A stretch of DNA of 38,612 nucleotides from Chlorogloea sp. CCALA 695 (GCF_003003885.1 NZ_PVWN01000046.1:1-38612); one strand, 5' to 3'. Positions 26,054 through 35,749 are shown, counted from the stretch's first letter. Notes: generated from the letters alone by a model not told the origin. Numbers and translations: made by a program.

Positions 26054-27262
26054 ATGACCAAAATGCAGTGGGCGAATGCCTTATCAACTCAAGCGTCTTT
26101 AGAATCAGCCGTAGCGGAGGTTGTAGAGCGTGCTACTACTATATTGCAAGCTCCCGCCGATTTAGCCATAGTGTTTATTTCGGCAGCTTTTACTAGCGAT
26201 TATCCCCGGTTGCTGCCTTTGCTCAAGGAAAAACTTACAGATATAAAAGTGTTAATTGGCTGTAGTGGTGGAGGGATTGTCGGGGTATCCCAGTCGGGAG
26301 AAATGCAAGAATTGGAAGATTTACCAGCTTTGAGCTTGAGCCTAGCATACTTGCCAGACGTGGAGATTCAGTCTTTTCATCTTGTGCCGGAGGAATTGCC
26401 CGATCTTGATAGTCCGCCCCATACTTGGGTAGATTTGATTGGTGTAGAACCCGACCAATCGCCGCAATTTATTTTGTTATCCGATCCCTTTTCCAGTAAG
26501 ATTAACGATTTATTACAAGGGCTTGACTTTGCCTATCCGGGATCTGTAACTGTAGGCGGTTTAGCTAGTGGTGGCTCAAATTCTGGAGTTACAGGCTTAT
26601 TTTGCAACGACCATTTTTACCGCGAGGGAACTGTAGGCATAGCTTTAAGTGGCAATATTGTTTTAGAAACTATTGTGGCGCAAGGATGTAGACCGATTGG
26701 TAAGCCTTATCAAGTTAGTTCAAGCGATCGCAATATTATTTTAGAATTAGACGAAAAGCCGCCTTTAGAACAATTACGAAGACTAATTGACAGCTTGAAT
26801 GAAGAAGACCAACGTTTAGCACAAACAGCTTTATTTATTGGTGTGACGCGAGATGAATTTAAGCAAGAGTTGGGACAGGGAGATTTTTTGATTCGCAACT
26901 TGTTAGGGGTAGATCCTCAAGCTGGGGCGATCGCCATTGGCGATCGTATTCGTCCAGGTCAACGGATTCAATTTCACCTGCGCGATGCCCAAACTTCCGC
27001 AGAAGACTTAGAATGGTGGCTGCAAAAGTACCAAAATTCTAGCCAATCGCAGCCCAAATCAGCAGGTGCTTTAATGTTTTCTTGTTTGGGAAGGGGTGAA
27101 GGGTTGTATGGAAAGCCAAACTTTGATTCTGGTTTATTTGGGCGCTATTTAAGCGATATTCCGTTAGGTGGTTTCTTTTGTAGCGGTGAAATTGGCCCAG
27201 TAAGCGGTAGCACTTTTTTACATGGCTATACTTCGGTATTTGGTATTTGTCGTCAACCTTAA
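26054..27262 (+). CDS. FIST-domain signal-transduction protein
   Basis: 402 residues from ATG 26054 (ATG 26063 is equally possible, and a TTG at 26018 less likely). The N-terminal FIST domain (about 20-210) includes DIKVLIGCSGGGIVG and the SVTVGGLASGGSNSG stretch. The FIST_C domain (about 225-385) ends with GLFGRYLSDIPLGGFFCSGE and GSTFLHGYTSVFG. FIST domains are thought to sense small ligands such as amino acids, but here there is no attached output domain, so its role is unknown. It precedes trmB by 15 bases and is probably co-transcribed. Confidence 0.9.
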   Translation: MTKMQWANALSTQASLESAVAEVVERATTILQAPADLAIVFISAAFTSDYPRLLPLLKEKLTDIKVLIGCSGGGIVGVSQSGEMQELEDLPALSLSLAYLPDVEIQSFHLVPEELPDLDSPPHTWVDLIGVEPDQSPQFILLSDPFSSKINDLLQGLDFAYPGSVTVGGLASGGSNSGVTGLFCNDHFYREGTVGIALSGNIVLETIVAQGCRPIGKPYQVSSSDRNIILELDEKPPLEQLRRLIDSLNEEDQRLAQTALFIGVTRDEFKQELGQGDFLIRNLLGVDPQAGAIAIGDRIRPGQRIQFHLRDAQTSAEDLEWWLQKYQNSSQSQPKSAGALMFSCLGRGEGLYGKPNFDSGLFGRYLSDIPLGGFFCSGEIGPVSGSTFLHGYTSVFGICRQP

Positions 27263-27277
27263 AGTTAGGAGTTAATA

Positions 27278-27913
27278 TTGTCACCTGTTCGAGTTCGTCA
27301 GCACGTTAATCCGTTAGCAATTAAGTACATAACGCCAATTTTGCCTCTTGATTGGGAGCAAATTTATCTCAACTCTACTCAACCTCTGCATTTAGATATT
27401 GGTTGCGCGAGGGGGCAGTTTTTGCTAGAAATGGCAAAACTAGAACCTAGTTGGAATTATTTGGGATTAGAAATCCGCGAAGTTTTAGTAGATGATGCGA
27501 TTTTAACTACTCGCAAACTAAACCTAACTAATCTGCATTATCTATTTTGCAATGTCAATAATCCTCTCGCACCTTTACTAGAATCTCTTTCCCCGAAAAT
27601 GTTACAGCGCGTTACGATTCAGTTTCCCGATCCTTGGTTCAAAAATCGTCATGCCAAAAGAAGGCTGTTGCAGCCGCAGTTAGTCGCCGAATTAGCGACT
27701 TATTTAGCTAGTGGTGGGATGGTGTTTTTGCAATCAGATATTGAGGGACTATTGTTAGAAATGCGCGATCGCTTTGCAAGTCACCCAGATTTCATACTGC
27801 AAAGTCCAGAACCATTACTAACACCCAATCCTTTACCTGTAGCTACTGAAAGAGAACAAACGACTTTGTTACGCGGTGAACCTGTTTATCGGGCGATATT
27901 TATCCGGTGTTAA
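27278..27913 (+). CDS. trmB: tRNA (guanine-N7-)-methyltransferase TrmB
   Basis: 211 residues. It makes m7G46 in the variable loop of tRNAs. The SAM-binding LHLDIGCARGQFLLEMA is at about 37-53. The signature VTIQFPDPWFKNRHAKRRLL is at about 111-130. The protein begins SPVRVRQHVNPL, the usual cyanobacterial start. The only suitable start codon is TTG at 27278, supported by a TAGGAG ribosome-binding site seven bases upstream. Its 3' end overlaps the convergent PMT gene by four bases. Confidence 0.95.
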   Translation: MSPVRVRQHVNPLAIKYITPILPLDWEQIYLNSTQPLHLDIGCARGQFLLEMAKLEPSWNYLGLEIREVLVDDAILTTRKLNLTNLHYLFCNVNNPLAPLLESLSPKMLQRVTIQFPDPWFKNRHAKRRLLQPQLVAELATYLASGGMVFLQSDIEGLLLEMRDRFASHPDFILQSPEPLLTPNPLPVATEREQTTLLRGEPVYRAIFIRC

Positions 27914-29415
27914 ATCCAATTAGGTAAAAATTGCTTGATCCATAAGGGTAATTGCGAGTAGTTGAAATAAGGCAAACGTAGGCGATATTCGGCTAAAGAT
28001 AAGGGTAAACCTAAATAAACGGGCATCCAGAAGACGAAAGCTAACAGAATCGAGAAAATAGTTGTTAAACCGAGGATTCGGACGAATGAACGGTAACTTT
28101 GCAACCAATTATTTACAAAAAAGGCGATCGCCATTCCCGCAAATACTGAAGCACCCATGTAGTGATAAATGAACGTGCAGCGCGTTACCGGAATCCAAGG
28201 TAGCAAATTAGCCAGCCAATTGAGGACTAAATATAAAATAATCCAGTTGTCAGTAATTTGGCGATCACTAATTTGAGGAAATAAGCTAAATTTTTGCGTA
28301 GACAAGCTATATCGCAGCACTAACCACAGCATATAAAAAATAGCCGCAGTAGACAGCCACCACAATAACGGATTGCCCATTGCATGAACATCATAAATTA
28401 CATTTGCGGCGGTTGCTGGGGGCGCTGGGGTATCAAAAGCTAAGGGTACGGTGGTGTTATCCGCCGTGCGATAAAAGTAGGCTACAGGACGCAGCATTAA
28501 TAGCCAGGTGTACCAATCAGAGCAGTAAGGATGCACTTTTGCTCCGTCGCCGATTCTTTCGTGATAAGACAAAATTTGTTTCTGCATATCCCAAAAGTTG
28601 GGAGTGGGGTTTTGTTGCAGGTGCGGAATCCAAGCAAGGCTATAAACGGCAACGGGGATAATTGCTAAGTAAATTAAAACGTGTCCTAACTTAAGCTGAG
28701 TTAGGTTTTGTAGCGGTGTAGTATTGTGGCGACCTATGTAAGTATTTTTGAGCGGATTTAGCCATTTAATCGCCCAAGCAGCTAGCCAAATTAGATAAAT
28801 TCCCAGCAAAAACCATAAACCATTCCACTTAATCGCCGCCGATGCCCCAAACCACACCCCAGAGAGGGCTAGATAGAGGCTGCGTTTGATTCTATGATGT
28901 TTGAGTCCTAATAACAAAAACAACTGCCCTAGCAGCCCAAAAATCACTAGGTAGACATTATTGAGGGCGTAACGGGACTCTACTAAAAACAACCCATCGG
29001 TTGCGGCGAATAAGGCAGCAATTAGAGCGTAGTTGCGGCGTAAACTAATTTGATAGGCGATCGCAGCGACAACTAAAGGAATAAACGAGCCAGTTAAAGC
29101 ATTAAGCCAACGATAGCTCCAAGTAGAACGCACCGAGCCTGTAAGATTATTGACGGTATCTTGTCCAATGGGAAGATGGCTACCAATCCAAATCCCCATC
29201 GCAATAATATACTGACTTAAGGGCGGATGAGCGTTGAAAAACTTGGTATTGGTTAGGTAGTTGTTGGCAAACTTGGCATAGTAAACTTCATCAAAGACAA
29301 AGGTATTAAAGCGCCCTAATCCCCAAAATCGTAGGATTATTGAAAATAAAAATATGCCTACTAAACCAATCCAAAACCAAGGAGTTGAGTTAGGGCGCTT
29401 GTTAGACAAGAACAT
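27910..29415 (-). CDS. PMT-family (GT39-like) glycosyltransferase
   Basis: 501-residue integral membrane protein with about ten transmembrane helices. The first luminal/periplasmic loop has FVFDEVYYAKFANNYL, with the acidic pair that marks dolichyl-phosphate-mannose protein mannosyltransferases. NAHPPLSQYIIAMGIWIG and the ATDGLFLVESRYALNN loop follow. It would transfer a sugar from a polyprenyl-phosphate carrier onto protein or another acceptor. It lies 34 bases downstream of ppsA on the same strand, so co-transcription is likely even though the functions differ. Confidence 0.9.
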   Translation of the reverse strand: MFLSNKRPNSTPWFWIGLVGIFLFSIILRFWGLGRFNTFVFDEVYYAKFANNYLTNTKFFNAHPPLSQYIIAMGIWIGSHLPIGQDTVNNLTGSVRSTWSYRWLNALTGSFIPLVVAAIAYQISLRRNYALIAALFAATDGLFLVESRYALNNVYLVIFGLLGQLFLLLGLKHHRIKRSLYLALSGVWFGASAAIKWNGLWFLLGIYLIWLAAWAIKWLNPLKNTYIGRHNTTPLQNLTQLKLGHVLIYLAIIPVAVYSLAWIPHLQQNPTPNFWDMQKQILSYHERIGDGAKVHPYCSDWYTWLLMLRPVAYFYRTADNTTVPLAFDTPAPPATAANVIYDVHAMGNPLLWWLSTAAIFYMLWLVLRYSLSTQKFSLFPQISDRQITDNWIILYLVLNWLANLLPWIPVTRCTFIYHYMGASVFAGMAIAFFVNNWLQSYRSFVRILGLTTIFSILLAFVFWMPVYLGLPLSLAEYRLRLPYFNYSQLPLWIKQFLPNWI

Positions 29416-29449
29416 ATTACAAGGCTTCTTAGCTCAAAGAGTATTCAGA

Positions 29450-31882
29450 CTAAGATACCTTTTCTGCGTCCGCTACTACGAGCAAAGTCTTGAGTACCGA
29501 ATCAGGATTGAGACTAATAGAGTCAATACCTTGCTCTACTAAAAATTTAGCAAACTCTGGGTAATCGCTGGGTGCTTGACCGCAAATACCAATTTTGCGA
29601 TGATTCTTTTTAGCCGATGCGATCGCCATTTGTACCATTCTCTTTACTCCTTCATTACGCTCATCAAATAAATGTGCCACTAAAGCCGAATCTCTATCCA
29701 AGCCTAGGGTTAGTTGCGTCAAATCATTAGAACCAATTGAGAAGCCATCAAATACTTGGCTAAATTCTTCCGCCATAATTACATTACTTGGCAATTCGCA
29801 CATGACATAAACTTCTAGCCCATTAACACCTCTTTCTAAACCGTGTTTTGCCATCTCTGCAATTACGCGCTTACCTTCATCAGGAGTACGACAAAAGGGA
29901 ATCATCGGAATAACGTTTGTTAAACCCATTTCATCGCGTACTCGTTTTAAGGCGTAACACTCTAGCGCATAAGCTTCGCTGTAACGCTCATCATAGTAGC
30001 GACTTGCACCCCGCCAACCAAGCATCGGATTTTCTTCTTTTGGTTCAAATTGTCTACCACCGAGTAAATTAGCGTATTCGTTGGTTTTAAAGTCGCTCAT
30101 CCGCACGATTACAGGGTTAGGATAAAATGCCGCCGCGATCGTTGCTACTCCCCGTGCTAATTTATCGATAAAATACTGGGGTTTATATTCGTATAGTTGC
30201 GTAAGCTTGGCAATTTTTGCTTTAACAGTTTCATCTTCTAGCTTGTCGTAGTGAATTAAAGCCAGTGGATGCACTTGGATATAGTTAGCAATAATAAATT
30301 CTAACCGCGCTAATCCTACCCCATCATTAGGGATAGCCGAAAAACCAAAAGCTTCGGAGGGATTTCCCACATTCATTAAAATTTTAGTCCGAGTGCGGGG
30401 TAAGTTTTCTAAAGGTACTTCCCTAACTTCAAAAGGTAACAATCCCGCATAAACCCTTCCTTCTTCACCTTCAGCGCAGGAAATAGTTATTTCTTGACCA
30501 TTTTTTAGAACTTCTGTAGCGTTATTAGTTCCCACAATTGCCGGAATCCCCATTTCTCTAGCAATAATTGCAGCATGACAAGTCTTCCCACCAGAATTAG
30601 TCACGATCGCACTCGCTTTTTTCATAATTGGTTCCCAGTCAGGATCGGTGCGATGAGTAACTAACACTTCTCCAGTGCGAAATTGATCGATTTTGTTAAT
30701 ATCTACAACAATCCTAGCTGCTCCTTGACCAATTGCTTCTCCCACACTGCGACCAATAATTAAAGGCGATCGCGCATCTTTTGAAGTAAAATGATAACTG
30801 CGTAAGATATTTTGGGATTTTTGCGACTGTACGGTTTCTGGTCTAGCTTGAACGATAAATAATTCCCCTGTTATCCCATCTTTTGCCCATTCCATATCCA
30901 TTGGGGTATATTGGTTATGGATTTGGCTGTAATGATCTTCAATCACGCACGCCCATTTTGCTAGTTGTAAAATTTCCTCATCTTCTAGGGCATATTGAGC
31001 GCGGCTTGCTTCGTCTACCAATAGATTTTTAGTAAACTTAGAGCCGTCATCGTAAACCATTTTTAACTCTTTACTGCCTACTCTTTTCTTTAAAATTGGG
31101 CGGAATCCTTGCTTTAAAGTCGGCTTAAATACACTGTATTCATCAGGATTTACCGCACCTTGAACGACATTTTCCCCCAATCCATAAGCCGCAGATAGCA
31201 GCACAGCATTTTTAAAGCCTGTTTCGGTATCGATAGAAAACATCACCCCAGAACAAGCCAAATCAGAACGTACCATTTTTTGCACACCGACAGAAAGGGC
31301 TACATCTAAGTGGTCAAAGCCTCTATGATGGCGATAGGAAATTGCGCGATCAGTAAATAAAGAAGCAAAGCAACGATGACAAGCTGCTAAAACTCCTGGG
31401 GTACTATGAACGTTGAGATAAGTTTCCTGTTGTCCAGCAAAACTAGCATCAGGTAAATCTTCCGCCGTAGCGCTAGAACGGACTGCAACATCGGTATCAA
31501 TACCATACTTTTGACATAATTGCAAGTAAGCTTTAGCGATCGCATCTGTTAGTTCTACAGGAAATGCAGTGTGCATAATTAACGCTCTTGCTTGTTTTCC
31601 TGTTTGCTGCAACTTATTTACATCATCTACATCCAAGTCAGCAAACAAGCTGCTTAATTGTGCTTTTAATCCAGCTTTCTCAATAAAGTAGCGAAAAGCA
31701 TAAGCTGTAGTTGCAAAACCATTAGGAACTTTTACTCCCTTAGAGACTAATTGCTGGATCATCTCGCCTAGAGAAGCATTTTTTCCACCTACTAAGCCAA
31801 TATCACTAATGCCTACTTGATTAAACCACAGAATTAGCGATCGCTCCTTGGCAGATGAGACAGACTCGTCCTGTGTAGCCAT
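29450..31882 (-). CDS. ppsA: Phosphoenolpyruvate synthase
   Basis: 810 residues, full length. It makes PEP from pyruvate, ATP and water. The N-terminal ATP-grasp domain has LVGGKNASLGEMIQ (about 30-43) and VAVRSSATAEDLPDASFAGQ (about 132-151). The phosphohistidine domain has GGKTCHAAIIAREMGIPA with active-site His436. The C-terminal PEP/pyruvate TIM barrel has FSIGSNDLTQLTLGLDRD and the catalytic cysteine in GICGQAPSDYPEF. The upstream region is AT-rich and shared with the divergent glycosyltransferase gene. Confidence 0.97.
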   Translation of the reverse strand: MATQDESVSSAKERSLILWFNQVGISDIGLVGGKNASLGEMIQQLVSKGVKVPNGFATTAYAFRYFIEKAGLKAQLSSLFADLDVDDVNKLQQTGKQARALIMHTAFPVELTDAIAKAYLQLCQKYGIDTDVAVRSSATAEDLPDASFAGQQETYLNVHSTPGVLAACHRCFASLFTDRAISYRHHRGFDHLDVALSVGVQKMVRSDLACSGVMFSIDTETGFKNAVLLSAAYGLGENVVQGAVNPDEYSVFKPTLKQGFRPILKKRVGSKELKMVYDDGSKFTKNLLVDEASRAQYALEDEEILQLAKWACVIEDHYSQIHNQYTPMDMEWAKDGITGELFIVQARPETVQSQKSQNILRSYHFTSKDARSPLIIGRSVGEAIGQGAARIVVDINKIDQFRTGEVLVTHRTDPDWEPIMKKASAIVTNSGGKTCHAAIIAREMGIPAIVGTNNATEVLKNGQEITISCAEGEEGRVYAGLLPFEVREVPLENLPRTRTKILMNVGNPSEAFGFSAIPNDGVGLARLEFIIANYIQVHPLALIHYDKLEDETVKAKIAKLTQLYEYKPQYFIDKLARGVATIAAAFYPNPVIVRMSDFKTNEYANLLGGRQFEPKEENPMLGWRGASRYYDERYSEAYALECYALKRVRDEMGLTNVIPMIPFCRTPDEGKRVIAEMAKHGLERGVNGLEVYVMCELPSNVIMAEEFSQVFDGFSIGSNDLTQLTLGLDRDSALVAHLFDERNEGVKRMVQMAIASAKKNHRKIGICGQAPSDYPEFAKFLVEQGIDSISLNPDSVLKTLLVVADAEKVS

Positions 31883-32259
31883 ACTTACTTCCCCTTATTC
31901 CTATGCGTTTAGCTTTAATTAACTTATCAATTAGCTAGTTTTATTGTTTGACTATTTTTTGGTGATTTTTAGGTGTTCTTTTCCTTAAAATTCTAGTAAG
32001 TTAGTTAGTTTGCCGAAACTTGTTATTAACTGTACTTGACCTTACCCAAGTATGTGTTATATTTTGTTAAGTTTATCAAAAAATACTAAGTAATTTTAGT
32101 TTAGCTATTACACACAACTATCGAGATAAACACTTGCAAATCAATTGTGTAAAATTTTAATTAACTTCCTCAAACGTAGTAAATAAAAGATACTATTTTT
32201 TGAGTATGTGCTGACAATAAAGCTTTCAACACAATCGAACAAATTACAAAAATAGTAAA
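31883..32259. other. 377-base AT-rich divergent intergenic region
   Basis: It separates ppsA (minus strand) from the exostosin-like gene (plus strand). It holds one good plus-strand promoter candidate (listed separately). I see no RNA gene, coding fragment or repeat in it. Confidence 0.5.
32036..32063 (+). promoter_or_regulatory. Candidate promoter of the exostosin-like gene
   Basis: TTGACC (32036-32041) and TATATT (32058-32063) are 16 bases apart, close to the sigma-70 consensus. The predicted 5' leader would be about 190 bases. Confidence 0.35.
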
Positions 32260-33423
32260 ATGTCCATAATTGAAAAATTACGAAAAGTTATTATTTCATG
32301 GATCCAATATATTCGTGCCAGTATTGACATTAAAGCCAGAAGTCAACAGAGTAATGATATAGAAATATACATCTACTTACAAGAAAAAGGTATTTATTAT
32401 GAAGATTATGGAAGATATTTATATCTACTACTAAGATTTTTGACATTTGCAGAAGGCAAGGTTGCTCTCGTCAAAAAAATCACTTTTAAGGATTACTATA
32501 AAATGGGAATTTATGGTACAAAAATATACAATCTTGACAACTTGGTTTTAGCAAAAAAGCTGCCGGAAAATACTGAAAGAAAAATATTTATCTACGATCA
32601 AGACATTCATAAATGGACATCAAAAACGTGGAAAAAATCAATCCATCTTGAACTGAATATTGCTTTACCTATTCCTTCCCATGATGATTGGGTCTTTATG
32701 CCTTATACAATGCATCCTTCCACTTACTCTACAGAACAATATTCAAATATCAAAAGCTTGCAAAATATGTATAGAAGAGTCCGACTACTTTTTGTAGGAA
32801 ATGTAACTCATGATTGCTATGCAAATACCGACTCGAAAAGTGTTTTTGAAAAGTTCAAAATTATGACACGAGCAACAGCAATCAATACAGTAAACTCTTA
32901 CTTAAGGGATGAAATACTAGCTATAAAAGATTGGCAACATATGGAGGTAATACTTAACGATGACTATCAACAAAAAGCTATTATCTTAGAAACAAATAAA
33001 ATAAGTTTTAAAGTTCCACAGACAAAATGGTTAGAGGTTTTGGCTAAGAGCGACTTTTTTCTTTGCCCACCAGGAGTGAGTATGCCACTATGCCACAATG
33101 CTATTGAGTCGATGTCTGTAGGAACTATCCCAGTAATTAACTATCCTAATTGGTTTTTTCCTTCACTGAACCATTTAGAGAATTGCATCAAATTTACTAA
33201 TAAAGAAGATTTAATAGAGGCAATTAAACTTGTTATGAATATGGAGAAGCCCCAAATCGAACAACTCCAAAAGAATGTTATTGAATACTATAAAAAATAT
33301 TTATCTTGCGATAGTTTTTTAGCAAATACAATTTACAACGACAAGCCTAAACTGACTGTATTTATGAATGCACAAACAGACTATATACAAGATATTAGTA
33401 AGGATTCAATCATTCTAAACTAA
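32260..33423 (+). CDS. Exostosin-like (GT47-type) glycosyltransferase, AT-rich
   Basis: 387 residues. The C-terminal part has ALAKSDFFLCPPGVSMPLCH-like spacing (about 264-283), followed by NAIESMSVGTIPVINYPNWF (about 284-303). This is the nucleotide-sugar-binding pattern of exostosin/GT47 proteins and related glycosyltransferases. The N-terminal half is divergent, rich in Ile, Tyr and Lys, without a signal peptide. The gene is visibly more AT-rich than its neighbours, with no GCGATCGC site in it. It stands alone with its own promoter and strong terminator, which suggests a transferred cargo gene. The donor sugar and acceptor are unknown. Confidence 0.65.
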   Translation: MSIIEKLRKVIISWIQYIRASIDIKARSQQSNDIEIYIYLQEKGIYYEDYGRYLYLLLRFLTFAEGKVALVKKITFKDYYKMGIYGTKIYNLDNLVLAKKLPENTERKIFIYDQDIHKWTSKTWKKSIHLELNIALPIPSHDDWVFMPYTMHPSTYSTEQYSNIKSLQNMYRRVRLLFVGNVTHDCYANTDSKSVFEKFKIMTRATAINTVNSYLRDEILAIKDWQHMEVILNDDYQQKAIILETNKISFKVPQTKWLEVLAKSDFFLCPPGVSMPLCHNAIESMSVGTIPVINYPNWFFPSLNHLENCIKFTNKEDLIEAIKLVMNMEKPQIEQLQKNVIEYYKKYLSCDSFLANTIYNDKPKLTVFMNAQTDYIQDISKDSIILN

Positions 33424-33447
33424 TTCAGCATAAAGTAAAAAATTGAT

Positions 33448-33481
33448 AATAAAAAAGGCTAAATACTTAGCCTTTTTTATT
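33448..33481. terminator. Strong bidirectional terminator
   Basis: A perfect stem AAAAAAGGCTAA/TTAGCCTTTTTT (extended by three A-T pairs) closes the 4-base loop ATAC and gives T runs on both strands. It lies between the convergent exostosin-like and DUF2330 genes and can serve both. Confidence 0.9.
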
Positions 33482-33491
33482 TAAAAATAGA

Positions 33492-34808
33492 CTAAAACCA
33501 GAACCTACGCCACCAAGGAATAGATGAGCTTACCGGAACATTATTTCTTCTACGAATATCTTGAATCTTCCACCCAGTAAGTTTAGCTAGAGTTTGCGAT
33601 TCTTGTTCAAACCTGCGCGGTAAAGACCTTTGATACTGTTTTCCAGCATCGCATTTAGCTTCGCCATTAAAAGGATGATGCAATACATATCTACCTTGAA
33701 AGAATTGATTGTTAGCTGTTTCTTGAAACATCAAATCTTCAGGAAATTTATCACGGCTATAACGGACGTGCAACCGAGTAAGAAATACATTACTATTGAC
33801 CGACGAATCTAACCAAAAAACGCCAGCTTTGCGTAATTCTTCTGGGTTTAAAGGTTCCGCCGAACAAGGGTCGCAACTTCCCATATTCCAAGCATATTCA
33901 AGAAAGGCTACTTTTTTATTCTCTTTGGTGTAAGAGTTTTGAAACATTGACTTGTAAAAACTGCCAAATTCATCTTTTACAAACAAAGGAACATCCGCAT
34001 CAGAAGGAATATTTACTGTCCGGTAATTTGTCAGTTCTGCTTGTCCTTTTGGCGACAGAATATAGACAAGTAAATCTTGCTCGTTTGTTGAATTTATCAT
34101 GCCTAAACGAATTGGCAATATAAATTTTGGCGACTCAAAAGCCATTGTTAAAGGTCTAAGAAACTCGTAACCAGATTTATCAAACTCGGCTAAGTTTACC
34201 TTAGCAACAAAAAACTTCATTTTCTGACGAATGTAAGGTTGCAATAGTTGTTTTGCACCTTTAGGAATTTTGTAGCCGTTAATATTTAACCAAGTCACTA
34301 AACCATTAGATTCTTTGGCGTTAAGAACGACAATATCGTATTCTCCTACAGTAAACTTAGCTTCTATAGTAACTCCTAAAGAGCGATCGCTTCTCCTCCT
34401 ACTTACTGACTCTTGCGCTGTTGGCGCTGGTGCTTGTGCGCTTCTGAGAGAATCATTAAAATAGTTAGTTTCACAGGGATCTTCATCAAAGTATTCTACT
34501 AATCTAGGTGCGCTAAAAGCATCTAATCGTTCAATAATTTTACTTTCACCTACACGGACTTGATCGGCTTTTAAAACTACGGGTACAGGGACAACTAAAG
34601 CAAAATCTTTGACATCGCCTTGGTAGTCATTTGCCATAGTTAAAACTGTCCGTTTTCCATCCCTCGCAATTACTACTTGAGAAGCTTTGTTGTAAAGCTT
34701 TGCATCGGCTTTAGAAACATAAAATCCGCAAAAAGCCCACGCACTAGGGACAAAACAAATAACAGCTATAAAAACTATTATTAGTAACTTCGATAATCGT
34801 TTAAACAT
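33492..34808 (-). CDS. DUF2330-domain exported protein
   Basis: 438 residues from ATG 34808. A Sec signal peptide (hydrophobic core LLIIVFIAVICFVP, cleavage after AWA) is followed by FCGFYVSKADAKLYNKASQV and FALVVPVPVVLKADQV, the hallmark of DUF2330. Cysteines are scattered in the mature protein (CGF; the EDPCETN region; MGSCDPCSAEP), hinting at disulfides or a metal site. The function is unknown. The start overlaps the stop of the RnfD-like gene (TGATG), so the two are translationally coupled and probably act together at the membrane. Confidence 0.85.
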   Translation of the reverse strand: MFKRLSKLLIIVFIAVICFVPSAWAFCGFYVSKADAKLYNKASQVVIARDGKRTVLTMANDYQGDVKDFALVVPVPVVLKADQVRVGESKIIERLDAFSAPRLVEYFDEDPCETNYFNDSLRSAQAPAPTAQESVSRRRSDRSLGVTIEAKFTVGEYDIVVLNAKESNGLVTWLNINGYKIPKGAKQLLQPYIRQKMKFFVAKVNLAEFDKSGYEFLRPLTMAFESPKFILPIRLGMINSTNEQDLLVYILSPKGQAELTNYRTVNIPSDADVPLFVKDEFGSFYKSMFQNSYTKENKKVAFLEYAWNMGSCDPCSAEPLNPEELRKAGVFWLDSSVNSNVFLTRLHVRYSRDKFPEDLMFQETANNQFFQGRYVLHHPFNGEAKCDAGKQYQRSLPRRFEQESQTLAKLTGWKIQDIRRRNNVPVSSSIPWWRRFWF

Positions 34809-35695
34809 CAAAATCTCCAGAAGAATTGCAGAGGATTTTTTACAATGAGTAATGAATTATCATTTGCTTGCAGCCAAGTAAATTTTGGTGCAGTCCAAAT
34901 AAAATCTAAAATAACTGTTAAGGGTGCAAGGGCGAATAATGCCCAAAATATAGCCGTAGAAACAAAGAATTGATTTCGCAAAACAAACGTTAATACAGCA
35001 ATACAAATAACCCAAACATAGCGACCACTTTTAGCGCTAGGAATCGAGCGCGGATCAGTCAGCATAAATAGAGCAAACAACAACAATGAACCGCTCATAA
35101 GTCGGTGTAAAAATACATCTAAAGTCCAACCTAGCCAAATATTTCTAACCGCTTCTAACCCCGCGTAAGCACTTAAAAAAACAACGCTTGTATCCCATCT
35201 CCCTACTTGTTTTAAAACAATCCCACCCGTACCAAAAAATAATAGTGCATACCACCAATCATCCCCCCATTGTCCTGGTGAAACCCAAGCATCTGGAGTT
35301 AGAGTTAAAGCTGAAATAATCCCAAAATTAGCCGGATTAAAAAAATGTTTCTCGTTAAAATTAAAAATAAATTTGCTAGAGATTGCTAAAAACCCCGCCA
35401 AAACCATTGTTAGGTAACTGTCCGCACGTAGCAACAAACTTAAGCCTAAACCAGTAATTACTGCACTACGCAGTGAATGTAGTTTTAAAGGATTAGATAA
35501 AGTAAATTTTTGTGTAGACAAATAAGCTTTTATTTCTTCATTAGCCCATTGAGTAGTTAAGCAAGTTAGTAGCAAAACTATAATTAGTTCTGGCTTTAAC
35601 GTCCAATCTTTTGTACTAATACCTAAAAATAGGAAACTAGCTAAGAACAATATTTGATAATCGCGGATATCTTCAAAAAACACGGTTTTTATCAA
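34808..35695 (-). CDS. RnfD/NqrB-like integral membrane protein (stand-alone)
   Basis: 295 residues with about nine hydrophobic segments. The order IFNFNEKHFFNPANFGI (about 114-130), LMSGSLLLFALFMLTDPRSI (about 198-217) and SAKSGRYVWVICIAVLT follows the NqrB/RnfD/RnfE fold. The SGAT-type threonine that carries covalent FMN in NqrB/RnfD appears as Ser-Gly-Ser (residues 200-202), so flavinylation at this position is doubtful. No other rnf or nqr subunit is in the window. It is the first gene of a two-gene operon with the DUF2330 protein, which points to an uncharacterised electron-transfer or membrane module. Confidence 0.75.
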   Translation of the reverse strand: MIKTVFFEDIRDYQILFLASFLFLGISTKDWTLKPELIIVLLLTCLTTQWANEEIKAYLSTQKFTLSNPLKLHSLRSAVITGLGLSLLLRADSYLTMVLAGFLAISSKFIFNFNEKHFFNPANFGIISALTLTPDAWVSPGQWGDDWWYALLFFGTGGIVLKQVGRWDTSVVFLSAYAGLEAVRNIWLGWTLDVFLHRLMSGSLLLFALFMLTDPRSIPSAKSGRYVWVICIAVLTFVLRNQFFVSTAIFWALFALAPLTVILDFIWTAPKFTWLQANDNSLLIVKNPLQFFWRF

Positions 35696-35749
35696 TGAAA
35701 CAATGTAATTGCTGCTAGTATGGCTGGTAAAAAAATAGATTAGTTAACG

